Counted from the first letter of the stretch, positions 45,093 through 60,396 are shown. The stretch is DNA of 64,000 nt from Grammothele lineata (GCA_002150815.3 NDFF03000394.1:1-64000); one strand, 5' to 3'. Notes: generated by a model from the sequence alone, not told the origin. Program-made: numbers and translations.

Positions 45093-48000
45093 TTACGCAT
45101 CTCCCCTCCGGCCACCCCTCGGACGCCCGCCGGTGGACGTCATCTTAAGAATAGCATCCTTAGCCGCTTCAATGGCGGTTTCGGAACCTGCGACGTCATC
45201 GTGGTCAACATTTCGTCAACTTACCACACGCTACTCTCAGACAGACACTCACCAACAATGACGATCGTGCTATCCTCGTGGCTGACAGTGATGTCTGCGC
45301 CGCTCTCGTTGCGGAGGCGGGCAACGTTCGAGCCCTTGGCACCAACGATCCGAGGGAACATCGAGCGATCGGGGAGCGTGAGGAAGCCGACGTGCGTCAT
45401 CTTTTCGGCATGCGTGAGCCCGTCGCGGATGAGCTTAAGCGCGCGATCGAGCCCAGCCTGGTCGCGAGCCTTGAGCGTCCACACCGACTCGCCGTCCTCC
45501 GCGTCTTGGTAGTTAGGCACGACCTGCCATTGCGCATCCGCCTTGGCAGCATCCGCGTCAGGGTCATCGATGCGCGCCGTAGCAGCACCGCCTTGCGACG
45601 CGGGCTGTGGAGGGACGGCGGGTTTCGACGGGAGCACAGATTGTTCAACGTGCACACCAGAGGAGCGAAGCTGGCGGAAGAGGTTGCCCTGCTGCGAAAC
45701 AGCATAGTGGTACTTGAGCGGGACGGTTACCGTTCCAGTAACACCCTCTGGAGCAGGCGGTTTGACCTGAGCCTATATGATCACTTGCGATTACAGACTA
45801 GTTACCTCCGTATTTGAGCGGGAGGCTTACCTTAAGCTCTTGAATGGCCTTCTCGCAAGCCGCACGGGGACCAGATACCTTGACGAGGTTAGCGGGGTCC
45901 ACACCGGTGAGATCGGCGGTGTTTTCGGGCTCCCCGACTGAGTGGTAAGAGCGCGAGCCGGGGAATTGGATCTGCGCCCCGGTGCGATTCTGAAGGTCGT
46001 TGAGATGCTGGCCACCGCGGCCGATGAGCGCACGGTGCTGCCCAACGGGTACATCTACACCCAACACGACACGGTCCTTCAGTTCGGCGACGACCTTCTC
46101 CAGCTCCGCCTTGAGCTTCGCGACCAACTTGGGCTCGCCACGCAGGCGAACCTCGTCCGAAGGTTCGCCTTGACGGGGGCTATTGGGGTTCAATCTTGTT
46201 GAATACTCGAACGCGTATGGACATGAAAAGAAAATTACGCACAAACGGATCAAACCAGCTTGTGCCTTCGAGTCCGTAGGACCGCCGCAGCGGGCGATGA
46301 GCTCCTTCAAACCCGAACCGCCAGCACCAATAAGAGTGCGGTGGAACTTGCTCGGAACATCAATCGTTGCCGTCGTCTCCTCCGCGACCTGCTCAGAGAT
46401 AGCAAGGATGGCCGCTTTGGCTTCAGCAATGGCCTTCTTGGGACCACGGATAGTGATCGTAGCGTTATCCTTATCGTCAACTACCTTATCAACGTCAATC
46501 TGGACTCCAGAGGTGTCCTTGATGTCGTTGATCGTCGAGCCAGCCTTGCCGAGGATACGGGCCACGGAGCGAGTAGGGACGTTGAACTTGACGACGTTGT
46601 TCGTCTCCTTCTCGAATTCGACGGCCTGAGGTAAGACTTGTATGAGTAAGTAGCAGAGTATGTAGATAAATATAACTTGCATCCATGAGCTCCTGCTTAG
46701 CCCCGGCAACACCCTTCCTGCCACCCTTGACGAGTACCTCGTCTGCCTTCAGCACCTCACGCGTCTTGCCCTCGCCGTCAGCAGACGACTCGCGCGGGAA
46801 CGTGATCTTGACGCTGTACTTCTCTTCGAGACGAATAACGTACTTGCCGCTCTGACCGATGAGCGACGAGTGGTACTGGTGCGGAATCTTGAGAACTTCG
46901 GATGTCTCATCAGCGAGACGCTCCGCCTGTGCCAGGATACGCCGCTTCGCCTCCTCGACGTTCTCCTTGCGACCGACGATCTTGACCCGGCTCTTCAGGT
47001 GCGCGCCACCTTTCTTCTTCTTGCCCCCACTCCCCGCATCCTTCTCTTTCTCCTCGCCCTCGTCAGAGAAGTCGATCTTGACGCCGAGCTGGTCCCGGAG
47101 TTTGTTCACCCCCGCACCGCCCGCACCAACGATGCGCCCGACATACTCGCGCTCGATCTCGAACTCCGTCGAGTAGCTGCTGACAATCTCGTCGTTCTTC
47201 GCGTCCTCTACGATCTTGCGGATCTCTGCGACAGCGCGCGTGACATCCGCGCTAATGCCGCGCACAAGGATGAAGTCCTCGGAGGCTTGACCTGCCTCGG
47301 CGCCGACCTTGACAGAGAGCGTCTTGTCCTCACCGATGATGGCGTTCAGGGTGGTGCCGCCGCGACCGACGACGGCGTCGTGCCACTTCTTCTCCACCGC
47401 TACAACCTCGGTCTTGACGTCGGCGGCATCCCGTGCCATCTTGAGGAGCTCCTTCTCCACATCCTCGAGGCTCTTGGACTTCTCAAGGGGGGATGGCGAG
47501 GCGCTCGGAGATGTAGGGTCGTAGACAAGAAGCACAGAAGACTGCTCGTCAGACTCCGGCGGGAAGAATGTCAAGACATTGTGAGCGTCGTGGAAGGCTT
47601 TGATCCTGAAAACTCATGGTCAGCCCTCGCATCACAGCCGTCCCATAGAGAACCGTACTTCTTCGCGTTCTTGTGCGAGTTGATGATGCGGTGGAGGAGC
47701 CAGTCAATCTGAACATCCTTGGTCGCGCCGTAGAGCTTGCCGATGAGTGCAGACATTTTGCTGACCGCCGCATCTACCGCCGGCTTCTCACCAACGATGT
47801 CCACGTTGATCGCCGTTGCGCGGTCCAGGGCCGACAGAGGCGGAGTGAAAACTTGCGCGCCCGGAGTGTCGGCAGCGAGGGTTTTCGCGTAGTTCACGCG
47901 CACCATGTACGTCAGGAACTGGCGTGAAACAGCCAGAGGACCAGGAAGAGGGAACTCGTGAATGTATGCCGAGTTCGCCTTTTCCATGACCGCCTGCACG

Positions 48001-49482
48001 CCACTGCCGACGTCGGCCGCCTTTGCCCAAATGATGATCTCCTCGCTTGAGTCTTCCGGCTTGGGAACGATGACCGCACAATGGGCCTTGGCCATGATGT
48101 CGTCCGCGTTCTTACCAGTGAGCAGGCGATGCTGGCGCTTGGGCAGCGACATCTTGAGCGAGATCGTTTCGGCCGTGAAGTACTCGACAGCAGACTTGAT
48201 CTTCTCCACAACGCGCATGACTGCATCGCGGTCGCCCGAGACAGTGATCTCGCGAGCGACAGCGTTCAGCGAGAGCGTGATATCGCCGCCCTCCGCGGCC
48301 GCCTCAAACGTCGCGCGACGCGGGAGGATGAACGGAAGAACATGCTCGGGGATGTCACGCACACGCTGGGTCGTGCGCGAGCGCTTGGTCGCAATGATAT
48401 CGTTGAGGAGGGCCTGCGCCTCGTACGCAAGAGGCTGAGGACCAGTAATAGTAACAGGAACCGTGGGCTCCTCCTCTTCATCCCCGACGGTAGGGGTGCC
48501 AGGAAGAGGAGTGGCCGTGCGCGAAGGGTCGGTGGAAGCGCCGTTAGCATTACCGTTGGTGGGGGCGAGCGAATCGCGGCGGGGAATGTCAACCTTCACA
48601 CCGGTCTGGTCGCGAACCTGCTTGAGCGTGACGCCCTTGGGACCAATGATAGTTGGGATAGTAGATGCCGGTGCGTTGAGAACCAAAGTGACCTGCGAGG
48701 GAGGCGAAGTCAGAACAATTGCACAAAACGTGGGGGATGACCGGTCGGCCTTGACTCTAGCCGGAGGCTTCTTCTCAACGCGTGGTGATGAAGCGACCGT
48801 CTTTGACATGCTCCGATGACTATATTTCGGCGCGCGCGCCCCAAACTCTGCACATGCATCTAGCGCGAACCCCAACGAGGCGCATGCAAGCTACGTGTAT
48901 TCGAGGCCGACCGGAATATGCCACAAACTGAGTAGGAAACTTGGACGTACGACAGGGCTGAGGAGTGCTAGCAGGCTGCGCTTGGCCCTGTCCAGCTCCT
49001 TCTTGGTGTCCGCCTTGAGGTAGATGGTGGTCTGGCGCGACTTCTGGTTCGTGGAAGCGTCGAGCTTGACCTTGTACTGCGCCATAACCTGCTTCGCGAC
49101 GTCTCCAAGCGTCATGGGCTTCCCATCCTTTCCGGCCGCCGAGAGGTCGATCGAGGAGAGGACAAAAGTGTCCGAGACCTGGGGCTGCTTGGTCGCGGCG
49201 GGCTTGATGCGCGGACCCGCGCTCGCGCCCCAGGCAGAAGCGACGGGCTTGGCCGCTTGGGGCGCGGGCGCGAGGGACGGGAAGGCCTCCTGGGAGGAGG
49301 TGTCGACGTTGGCGGTGCCGTTGGCGGGCGCCGCGCGGGCCTTAACGGGGGTGTCTTCAACCAAGCTGGGGAACGGGTCCGGAGCGCCTTCGAGTTCGTG
49401 CCTCCTCTGGCGTGGTGTGAGCGGGGTGCCGTGCGGGGTAGGAGGGAAGACATACCTGGAGGTCAGCAGCGGAGAGGGCCAT
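45093..49482 (-). CDS. SCP160: Multi-KH-domain RNA-binding protein (vigilin/Scp160)
   Basis: Starts MALSAADLQ at 49482 and, after an intron, continues RRHELEGAPDPFPSLVED; ends TGGRPRGGRRGDA with TAA at 45095-45093. Roughly 1,250 residues. At least eight KH-type GxxG loops are visible: IIGPKGVTLKQVR, VVGRGGTTLNAII, IVGAGGAGVNKLR, LIGQSGKYVIRLE, ILGKAGSTINDIK, LIGAGGSGLKELI, LIGRGGQHLNDLQ and IVGAKGSNVARLR, plus divergent ones such as LLTGKNADDIMAK. Vigilin/Scp160 binds mRNAs and ribosomes at the ER surface and affects translation and chromosome ploidy. The intron at 46242-46180 (63 nt) is stop-free and a multiple of three, so retention would insert 21 residues inside the conserved RFPRQGEPSDEV segment. 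The 4 kb plus-strand shadow frames come from GC-rich codon use. Confidence 0.93.
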
Positions 49483-49803
49483 GGTGGATTGAGTGTACGG
49501 GTGTCCGAAGAGCGCGAGGCCTGAGACGGGGGAATCCAAGCGACTGCCGGTGAAAAAGCCGCTAATTAAGAGTAAGATGAAGGTCGAATCCAAGTTGTGA
49601 GCTTCGTCTCCGTCGACGTGGATCGTCCTCCCTGACGCCAGCGCTTAATGCACCCGTGAGACCCACTTGCCCGTTCCAGCCGCCATACTCAACGCCCGTC
49701 AGAATGGCCGTGGCCCGGTATAGAGTGCGAAAATGCTGCATTATAGCTATACAATTGCGATGTACTAATAAATAGGTCCTAACTGATAGATCATCCGCGT
49801 GCT
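49483..49803. other. Short intergenic gap
   Basis: 321 bp between the vigilin start and the ERO1 stop, both on minus. It must hold the vigilin promoter. No TATA box evident; nothing else seen. Confidence 0.4.
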
Positions 49804-51820
49804 CTACAGATCACTCCGCCCAGGCCCTTGGTCCTTTCCGGACAGCTTGAATACACTTGTCGCCATGCGTACTACCTCCGCCAGCCCATCTACGAGCCCG
49901 CGCAGGCAGACCATGGTCCCGTCTCGGCACGCCCGCACCCATTGCAGCATGCCTTCAAGTAATTCTTGCGAGGCGCCTGGCTCGTTCGCCGCGGGCGAGT
50001 GATGCGCCTGCGTGGAAGCAATTGATGTTCGGTCAGGGACGTTCGTTATAGCCGTGAGAAGAGATCGCTCCTCACCTTGGGAACCTTCCCTGCGGCGGCC
50101 TCCGCGGCCTCTACAAGACGCCTCTCCTCCTCAACGCCAGTCTCTGCCCACATCCTGCGGAATTCTTTGACTGCGTGTAGAGACTCGATGAGTCGGTGAA
50201 GCGTGTTAACCAATGCAACCAGCTCAGACCGCTGGAGCAAATTCGCGTTCGATTTCGGGCTGAAGCGAAAAGCGTCAACACTTCGCGCATATCGACAAAA
50301 AGCAGCAAGCACGTACTCTAGCGCCTTCTCGTCCAGCTCGAACAGCACCTTGAGCGCCGTTGCGATGCCAGTCGTCTGCACCTTGCCCCACAGCCGGCAC
50401 TTGTCGCATCCAACACAGTCCATGATGCGCGTCACATTCCGGAAATGTTCCTTGAACTCCTGCTTAAGGACGTTCGCATTCTCGCCTCGGAACAACATCG
50501 ACTCGTCGAAGCGGCCCACCGCCCGCGCGATATCGATGACCTTCGTGAGCCGGTCGACCGTCTCCACGTCGTCTTCGTGCGTGCCCGTGTTTGTACCGCA
50601 GTAGTCGTACTCGGACAAGTACGGCCCGAGGCGCGCTACTGCACGAAGGAGGAGGACCGCATCAAAGTACATATACTCGAGTCGCTCGGGGAATGCAGCG
50701 ACGCGAGAAATGAAACATTGAAGGTTAGGGCCCTAAGGAAATTACTAAGCGTGGCCTCATACATATCAGCGAACATAAAGCTTACCCAGGTACCAGTCGT
50801 CTGGTTCATATCTTCGTGACATATATGCGTCGATATACTCGCGTGGAGACCTGAGACGACCTTGTAGTACACTCTACGCTCCAGGCACTCCTTCAAGCTT
50901 TCTTGGCCGTCCGCCCTGAACGCGCCCGTCATTTCGTCAGGCAAGCTGACGGGAGCCGGGTTGGGGGAGTTCGACGAAAGAAGACCGAGCTCGGACATGC
51001 CGAAGCAGTTCTCTTCGTAGATGGCTTTCCATACGCGATGTGCTGAGGGGCCAGTGTATCCGGTGAAACGCTCCGGGTTAAGTGAAAGGTCGATGTAATC
51101 GCCCTCAGTCTCGTCGTCCAAGAAGCAGAAGTCCGAGTCGCGGTAGTAGCAACCTGGCAGTTCCGTCCTCTGCTTCAAGAGGATGGATGAGGTGCTGAAG
51201 TCGAACAGATCGTAGGACGAACCTGGGCTCCAGTCTCCACTTTACTAAGTGCAGCGGCTCGCCATTTCTCCGGAATCTCGCTCTACACGACATCAACTTG
51301 TTGAGGGGCGCTATGCCTCACTGCAGTGATACAAAACTTACCTCATCTACCGTTGTGATCCCACACTCCTTATTCATGCACAATCCATTCTCCTGCCAGT
51401 ACGGACATTCGCGGTACAAGTCGGCCTAAAATAGGAGTATTCATCAGGACCCGCCTTTTGACCTCAGCTCAAGAGCACTTCACTCACCCGGAAGTACTTG
51501 AAGAATGGAGTCTCAACGAGCGCATGAAGCTCGTCGTACAGCGTATCCGCTACGCTCTCAACCGTCTCGAAGTCGCACTGCGTGGTCTCGATCGGCCCAG
51601 TTGGCTACCGCGCGGTCAGTCAGCGAGTCACAAACAGCCAGGAGGGGGTACTCACGAACTGTTTGCATGCGGGCTCCGACACGGGCTGGTGCTCGAGCAC
51701 AGACTTAACTTGTCCGCTCCGCCCTACATGATCGCCGAGGAGGGATTGCTGGGCATCCGAAGCCCCGGCGTGGTCGAGGACGAAAGCAAAGAGGAGCGCG
51801 TAGAGTGGGCGCGACAGCAT
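49804..51820 (-). CDS. ERO1: ER oxidoreductin (thiol oxidase of the ER)
   Basis: Starts MLSRPLYALLFAFVLDHAGA at 51820, a signal peptide, and ends in TAG at 49806-49804. Key segments in order: PTGPIETTQCDFETVESV; YRECPYWQENGLCMNKECG, the regulatory/shuttle cysteine loop; SEIPEKWRAAALSKVETGAQ; ELPGCYYRDSDFCFLDDETE; NPERFTGYTGPSAHRVWKAI, the FAD-binding region; ENCFGMSELGLLSSN; HICHEDMNQTTGTW; and CVGCDKCRLWGKVQTTGIAT, which carries the active-site C-x2-C-x2-C. Ero1 passes electrons from Pdi1 to oxygen and so drives disulfide formation in the ER lumen. The terminal exon, after VPK|GTGAGG, encodes a divergent tail of about 68 residues with a weakly hydrophobic stretch. Short introns throughout. 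Yeast and metazoan ERO1 genes are UPR-induced; a possible ACGTGG core lies about 250 bp upstream. Confidence 0.95.
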
Positions 51821-52830
51821 ATGAAGCAGACGTGAGACTAGGAAGTAGATTGCTTTTGTAGCTCCTTGCTAGGAGATGTTGACAAGCAAGACCAAATGGG
51901 CAGACGCGAGGAGGATTACTGCCAGGCGTTGAACTGCGCTTCACTCGGAAGCTAGCGGTAATTTAAAGGAAGGAGCCTTACGGCCAGTGAGAGAGGTGTT
52001 GAAGGAGCGGCGAGGAAGAGGCGGGGGCAAAGGAATATGTATGTGTCAGATGAATCGGGCAGCGGTGCGGGCCACGTCGGCGCGAGAAACGCGGTCTTTG
52101 ATTCCGCGCAGGCTCGACGTCCGCGCTCGCGCTCCAGCATGTTCTGGCCTTTCCTCGGCTTGGCCCCTCGGCTCCTCTCGATCCCCTTGCGCGCTGCCTA
52201 CCCTCCGCTTCAGCGGCCCACGAGTTGTTTGTTCTACGGAGTACGACAGGTCGGACTACCGAGGCGAGCTTAGACTCTGCCCAGACGACATAGCCTTCAA
52301 ACTCCCGCGCTGATTATAAACCGTACACAATCCGTCTTCCACGTTAGCATCCGTTCGTGGAGCCATGCCCGGGCTCCCAAATTTTTGTGCCGCCAGTATA
52401 AGCCCAAAATATCTATGAAGTAGGGGGTGGGTTGATACAAGTCTCATTCTCCTTGCACCTACCCTAATTACAGGGGACACGAACGGGGCATGCGCAAAGC
52501 GAACGAGTGAGGGGGTGAGTACATGGGGGCAATGTATTGCAAGCGAGCGTGAGAGGTATGTACGGTGCGATGCAGAGAACATGCAGACGGGAGAGCCAGG
52601 TAGAGAGAGAAGAGTACGTACGGGAGATAGTAAGTCAAAAAAGCGCCCCTGTGGCAATAAGATACGGTGGAAGGGTGTGTAACTAGTAAAAAGTGAGGGA
52701 GCCGGCGGGGGAATCAGTCCTAGAATACAGTACGCTACGTGCTGCAACCTCAAAGCAATCCATGTGCAACTACAAGATCCAGCAGACAGACGACAGCAGA
52801 TGAGACTCCGAAAGGGGGCGACGGCGATGA
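51821..52830. other. Intergenic / ERO1 promoter
   Basis: 1.0 kb. At 52071-52080 the minus strand reads CCGACGTGGC, containing the ACGTGG core bound by bZIP UPR regulators in several fungi and animals; this is only suggestive. No gene recognised. Confidence 0.4.
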
Positions 52831-54966
52831 CTATGGCTGCAGGATCAGTTGCGCGCCGCTCAGCGACGAAACGACCATAACGTGGCTTTGGTTGCCCGGG
52901 AAGCCGTGAGGAGGAGGCGGGGGTCGCGGCGGGGTGCCTACCCATCCCTGGATCTGTGAGCTCGAAATCTTGTCGTACTCGAGGCATCTACCGGCCGAAG
53001 TCGACGCAGGCTGTGCGGTTGCGGTCGTGGTCGTAGCCGCGAACGCGGGAAGGTACATCCGGACTTTGCCCTTCTTCGAAGCCATGTTGAGATCGTCCTT
53101 GTACGAACGAGCCACATTCGTCGCTGTTGAGGTGGCGGACGATGACGACTTGGTGCTATCGTCGTCTTCGTCGTCATCATCATCAGAATCGCTGTCGTCG
53201 TCGTCGTAATGTGCATCGAAGCTGGAGCCGTCCCAGGTCAGGACGTCGGCTTGCGCAAACATGGTATTGACGTCGAAAGTTCCGGCGTATCGCGAATCCA
53301 CCGAGACGCGTGTATTGCCCAGATTGTTTATGGCCTTCATTTGCACATTCGCGTCGGTGGCAGTGTCATCGTGTGCAACAGCCACATTCAATGGAGCATT
53401 GAACGTTTCCACGTGGGTGAGGAAATGAGGACCCCGGGGAATGAATATGTACTCGTCGCCATCGTCATCAAGGTCGGCAGAATGGTCGCTGTCGTTCTGC
53501 GGCGGTGTCATGTGCAACGTGACATTGGCATTGAGGACGCTGTTCAGGAGCGTTTAGCAAGAGGCATTGCTCATGATACGAAGCAATCTCACCTGTTACC
53601 AGTAGTGAGGTGCATATATGTCGGCCCCCTTGGCGTACCATCATTGTAGAGATGGACGTCAGCATTGATAGGCCTGCGAGATGATCAGTATCATCAAGTG
53701 CTGCGATTGTCAGGGAACATACGCAGAGACGGTTTCTAGTGATAACTGCGAAGAGACCTTGAAGGATCCACGAATCTCCGCGGTAGAGGCCTTGACGACG
53801 GCGGAAGACGCCTGCAGAGACTGCGGAGACGTCAGTATTTAGTGCGGGCACGGAACGTGGGACGGAAGTGAACTCACCTCCACATAGACGCCCGCCATGG
53901 CCCCACCAAAGATGACGCTATCGAAGGTAATGTTCGGGTCAAGCTGCCCGTACGTATGTTGGAAGTGGGGTAGATGGCATAAGAGCTGTGGAATCTGGCG
54001 GGGGGAAGAGCCGCTTTGAGGAAGGAGGAGGGTAATGTTGAATGTGAGGGCGTCGGTCAAGTCGAGAGTACGGGGAGTCTACGACGACGATCAACCTCGG
54101 TCTTTGGTGGAACAGATTTGGTACGTACAAAAAGGTAGAGGCCACCGCCAGAACCTGTCTGCATCTGGCAGACGTGGGTCGAGTTGGTGAGCGCGGGACT
54201 TGTCGTATGCATCGTTACAAAAACGACCCCTTCTGACTCCGAAGCGTCGTCGTTGATGTCAACGAGCAGCGAGCCAGCGAATTGATTGAGATATGACGCA
54301 TTGGAAGTGTAGGAAATGTTGGTATTAAGGAAAACAGAGCCATTGATGGGTATGCGATAGTCCAGTCTATGCGTCGTTGATCGAGCGTTGAGCGAAAAAA
54401 GTTTAAAAAGATGGCGATTGTGACTCACTGGGACATGAACAACGACCCGTCTGGCTTATCCATCACATCCCAAGCATTACACGACTTGGCCGACGATATC
54501 CGCAACGGTGCATCACCAAGGGTGATAGTATTGGGCGGTGGACCTGACGAGTTGTCCTCTCCCCAAGGTGAGTAGGGATTTGACTTGACAAGCGTCTTGT
54601 CCTTCTTGAGTTTCTGAAGAACCGGCGCACGGTTTTGGATTCGTGAAGATGGAGAGATGGGAACTGATGGAGAGTACTCACAACAACAAGGATAGGGAGG
54701 CCAATGACAACGGTGAGGAAGAAATAAGCGGCAAGGGCGAATATGGTGTATCTCCTGCATCTCCGCCTGCGGGTCCGCTTCTCTTGTATTTCGGGGTAAG
54801 AAAGAGTTGTAGGCCTGAGTTGGGCCTGTGAAGATTCATAGTCGGGAGGTAGGGAGGGAGTGGGAGTGAGGGGCCGGGTGACGGGGACGGACGAAGAAGA
54901 GGCTTCTGCCACGAGCTTTGGAGACGGCTGCTCGTCGTGCTTGTCGAGACCGTCGAGCAAGATCAT
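52831..54966 (-). CDS. Single-pass membrane glycoprotein of unknown function
   Basis: Starts MILLDGLDKHDEQPSPKLVA at 54966 and ends HVMVVSSLSGAQLILQP-TAG at 52833-52831. It has a cytosolic N-terminus of about 75 residues rich in Pro/Ser, a basic stop (EKRTRRRRCRRYT), then one membrane segment (FALAAYFFLTVVIGLPILVVV), giving type II topology. The large lumenal/extracellular part is beta-rich with many N-glycosylation sequons (NGSVF, NISY, NASY, NSTH, NITL), and contains MHTTSPALTNSTHVCQMQTG, a SADLDDDGDEYIF segment and a long Asp/Ser run (DDDDSDSDDDDDEDDD). This arrangement resembles basidiomycete membrane proteins with DUF7330-like ectodomains, of unknown function. Several short introns. I am confident of the gene and topology but not of the family name. 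Confidence 0.75.
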
Positions 54967-56888
54967 GGCCGTGAAGACCGCGCGCTGGGTGGCATGGAGG
55001 ACTCTGGCGGAAGAGAGAGAGAGCTCGAGAGAAGAGAGGGGCGCGGCGTGGGGAGCGGTGAGTATCAGCGACGGCGGCCCCTCCCTCGGCCGCGGGCGGC
55101 ATCCGCCGGCCAATTGTCGCACATCGACTCTCTGATCGCTTCCAGTCGCGCAAGCGCCCGCTCATCTTTGATCCCATGCTCTCGACTCGTCCTGCCGCCT
55201 CTGCCGCGCTCACGGGCTTCATCCGTTTCTCCGTCCGCTCCCCCGCCCTTACGCCCTCCTCTCGCCCGCACACAGCATCCTCGTCCTCGCCACCGACGGC
55301 CGCGCGACCTTCTTCCGACCAGCTCCTACAAGCTTTCTCGGGCGTCGTGCCACATGCGCTCTCGACGTCACGCTCTCCCACCAGCATCTCTTCTGGCTGT
55401 CGGCATCCGTGCTCTCCTTCTCACCCATCTGATCTCGAGTCGTCTTCCCATGTGCCAGCAACCTCCACGCGTCCATGCTCCGTCGATGGACGCGCGGAGG
55501 ACGAAGTGAACAGCCCCGAGGCTCAATGAGTCAAATCGTGTAGTGGGACTCCCTATGTATCCGCGATGCCTATCCATCCGCTTGAGTCTTCAGAGCCACC
55601 GGTTTCACCGGCTCCAGCATCCGCTCCCACAGTTCATTCGACGGCTTCAAACTGTACGGTCGGAGGCCACTCACACGCTTGCCATATTCCATACTCTCAT
55701 GAGTGTCGCCGAAGAGTTATTTCTCCCGAGCTTGGCGGGAAGGTCGTTGACATCGCTCGGGTTGGCTGCTGACATGCCCAGGCCCACGCGAGTTAAAGTC
55801 AGACGCCGTGCCGCGCCGAGGCTTACTGTGTACAGTAACTTAGGAGCGAGGGAGAAGTTACGTGTTCGTGGACCGGTCCGGGTTAAGAGCTCGGCGTAAC
55901 AGGTGAGAAAAGCACAGGGATTACCAAGAGTGAAAAGTCTGAGTTGAGAAACATTGGTGAGAAGAGGGCGCTTTGAGCGCAAGGAGAGGATTGAAGGACG
56001 GGATGCGTCGACCTTTGTCGGATGCGGGGGGGTTGAACGATAAGACAAACCGAATGAACATCCACGTCCCCGCCACTTGAAGCCCCCGGTCCGCGGTCAT
56101 CTCGACATGCCAGCGGGTGCATGCCGTATGCAGCACAGGGGATCGACACAACGAGGCATATGGAACGCATGGTGGGGAGGAATGAGAAGGCCGAGAGCAC
56201 GCGACGAGACTAGGTAGATTCCACGCCTGCCTGGTCGAGAACAAGCGTCGACAGCACCAAAAATGCGAGATCTGTCAGCAACTTGCGGCGAAGCCAATGA
56301 GCGCGGCGACAAATCCGTGCAGGGGACAGCGCGGGTTGTATGTCGTGTGGATATTGTTGTCAAACGGTGCCGAATTCCAGATTCGCGCACATGCCGCAGC
56401 AAAGAGCTCCAGGTCCGTGGCAGGACGGGGGGTTGAATTCCAGATTCTAACAGCCCCGACTGTGATGAGGACGGGCCAAGCGGCCCCGCAGGGCCAATGG
56501 AGAGCAGATCATATCCAGAACAGGGCAGTGACCACGGGCGTCTTTGTATCCCTCCGCTTGCGATTGGCCTCCTCGCTTCCTTCGCACACCGCGGCTCTGT
56601 TTCCTCTCGACGTCTCCGGCGACAGCCTCTGCGACCATGTATCAGCAGCCCGTCCGTTCGCCCCGCGCAATTGAGGGAGAGCGCGACGGATGACCGCGCC
56701 CCCGCCTAAGGGAGCAAGTCAGACACCGCCGATTGCGTGATCACTTCCTCACTATTCCTCATCTATAAAACCTCTCTCCTCCGCCCTCTCCCCTCCTCAC
56801 CCACCGCCGTTCCCTCCTCACCTCGTCTCCCGACGCACACTTCTACTTAGACCGCCTCTTCTCTTTCAACAGTCGCCCACTAGATAAA
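54967..56888. other. Divergent intergenic region upstream of the membrane glycoprotein and MET3
   Basis: 1.9 kb. Frames of 100-190 codons are Arg/Ser/Pro-rich and overlap on both strands around 55.0-55.5 kb, so they look like GC-driven chance frames. A short 11-nt GAATTCCAGAT motif occurs twice (near 56370 and 56434). The right end is the MET3 promoter. Confidence 0.4.
56764..56770 (+). promoter_or_regulatory. MET3: TATA box of MET3
   Basis: TATAAAA about 120 bp upstream of the MET3 ATG, followed by a long CT-rich tract (about 56771-56885). This is the classic core-promoter layout of highly expressed fungal genes. Confidence 0.65.
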
Positions 56889-58848
<1,960 letters not shown>

Positions 58849-60396
58849 GCGGCGGAGGGAGTTGTGCTTTATCTCGGACGTTGATCTGGATTGCCGCGGA
58901 ACGGCGACCAGTTTGGATATGTAGTCTTGTATAGATCGTGGTTATTGTTTGGGCAGTCCTCCTCAGTATGTATCCAGTATAGAGCATATGCATGTACATA
59001 ACCTACAGGGTGCGCATCATTAATTTATGCATTTTCGCGCCTTCTACTTCGGCGTTGTGGGCTGTACGCATAAATTGGAAACGGGTTTGTTGGATCAGGG
59101 CCCGCAATTGAATCACATCGAAAGGAGGTGCCCGGAGCCTTCGATTTCGCGCGTCCCCGATCCTCGCTGGACTCTGTTAATCGGTACAATTTTTGCCTAA
59201 GAGCATATTTAAACTCTTTATCGAACAATGGGCCCTTGGTGGCAACACTTCCTCCCAAGTCGCCATTGCGACGGCATGACCGTCGTAATGGAAACTTATC
59301 GCCGCCAAGACTTTCTTCAGGAGTGCGAGTCGTACTTCTTTGCCCCTGGTATCGCACAGCCGAGCACTACCCTCAACAAAGAGGAGGAAAGGTCAAGATC
59401 CGGCCGTGGCACTTTCCATCACTGCCTACAATATTGTTGTGCATACATGCGTCGTGCCAGACGATATGTTGTGAATGTAGGCATTTGCTTGACGACGGGC
59501 CCTTCACGTTGGTCGCTGTAGCTATCCAATGGTCGGACTACGTAGGCACATACAGTAGGGTAGTATCCTGTACCGTCTATCGGAAAATAAAGAGGCTTCG
59601 AGACCTTCGAGCTTCGCAGTCGCATTCGAGACTACGCAGCAGCTGGCAGTCCGGTAGAAAGGTCATCTATGTGCGAGTTTAACCTGTTATGGAAGGTGGA
59701 CTAACCAGCCACCGCTGACTTCGCCCTTCGGCTATCAAACGACTGGTCATCGCCTATTCTACTACCTCCCGCACAAATTGCGCTCGAACGGCCTACTCTA
59801 TGAACACCAGCCCCAAGGCAGACTGCTTGCGGCAGTCCCTGGCGGTGAGAGTGTGCTTGACCTGGGAGCAAACTTAAACTGGTGTCGTAGTAAGTTTCTT
59901 GCCCTCCTGATTCGAAATGCTGCCTATCATCTCACGGCATCACGCAGTATCTGTAACTGCGAGAGCTCCTTCAATACCCCGTCTCAGGTCTTTCGCCTTT
60001 CCAATCAAAGTCCCACCGAGGCGGCATGAGCATATTGTGTACGGATCCTCTGATGTTCTTTCCCTCCGCACGCCGCGCATATGTATCGACCGCCGACGCG
60101 TAAGCCATTGCCCCGTTCACCGCCGCACAGGGCGATGGCTGCGCTGCGGCGACGGCTGCGGCGAGACGTCTAACCGCGCGCGGAGGTACGCGACCTCCCT
60201 TGATGGAGGTTTGGTTCGCGCGCAGCATCCGGGCCTGCGCGACCAACGTCTATCGAAACCGTACGCGCTGCGGTATGGGCATGTTGGATATATGCGCGGG
60301 CCGGGGCAGTCGCGGGGGGTTCGTCCTCATCTGCCCGTCCCTTCTCCGTCTTGCTTGCTGTCTCCTCATACATCTGAGTGCTGGTATTTCGTGGCA
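58849..60396. other. Intergenic between MET3 and the pseudoprotease gene
   Basis: 1.5 kb. A frame at 59128-59682 (184 codons) shows no known domain and is interrupted by alternative frames. I see no convincing gene. Confidence 0.4.

Noticed and set aside
46870..47712. 280-codon plus-strand frame
   Set aside because: Exact antisense of KH-domain exons of vigilin; its Leu/Asp/Val-rich product is the expected shadow.
59128..59682. 184-codon plus-strand frame after MET3
   Set aside because: No recognisable domain, competing frames over the same DNA, no clear promoter or splice structure.
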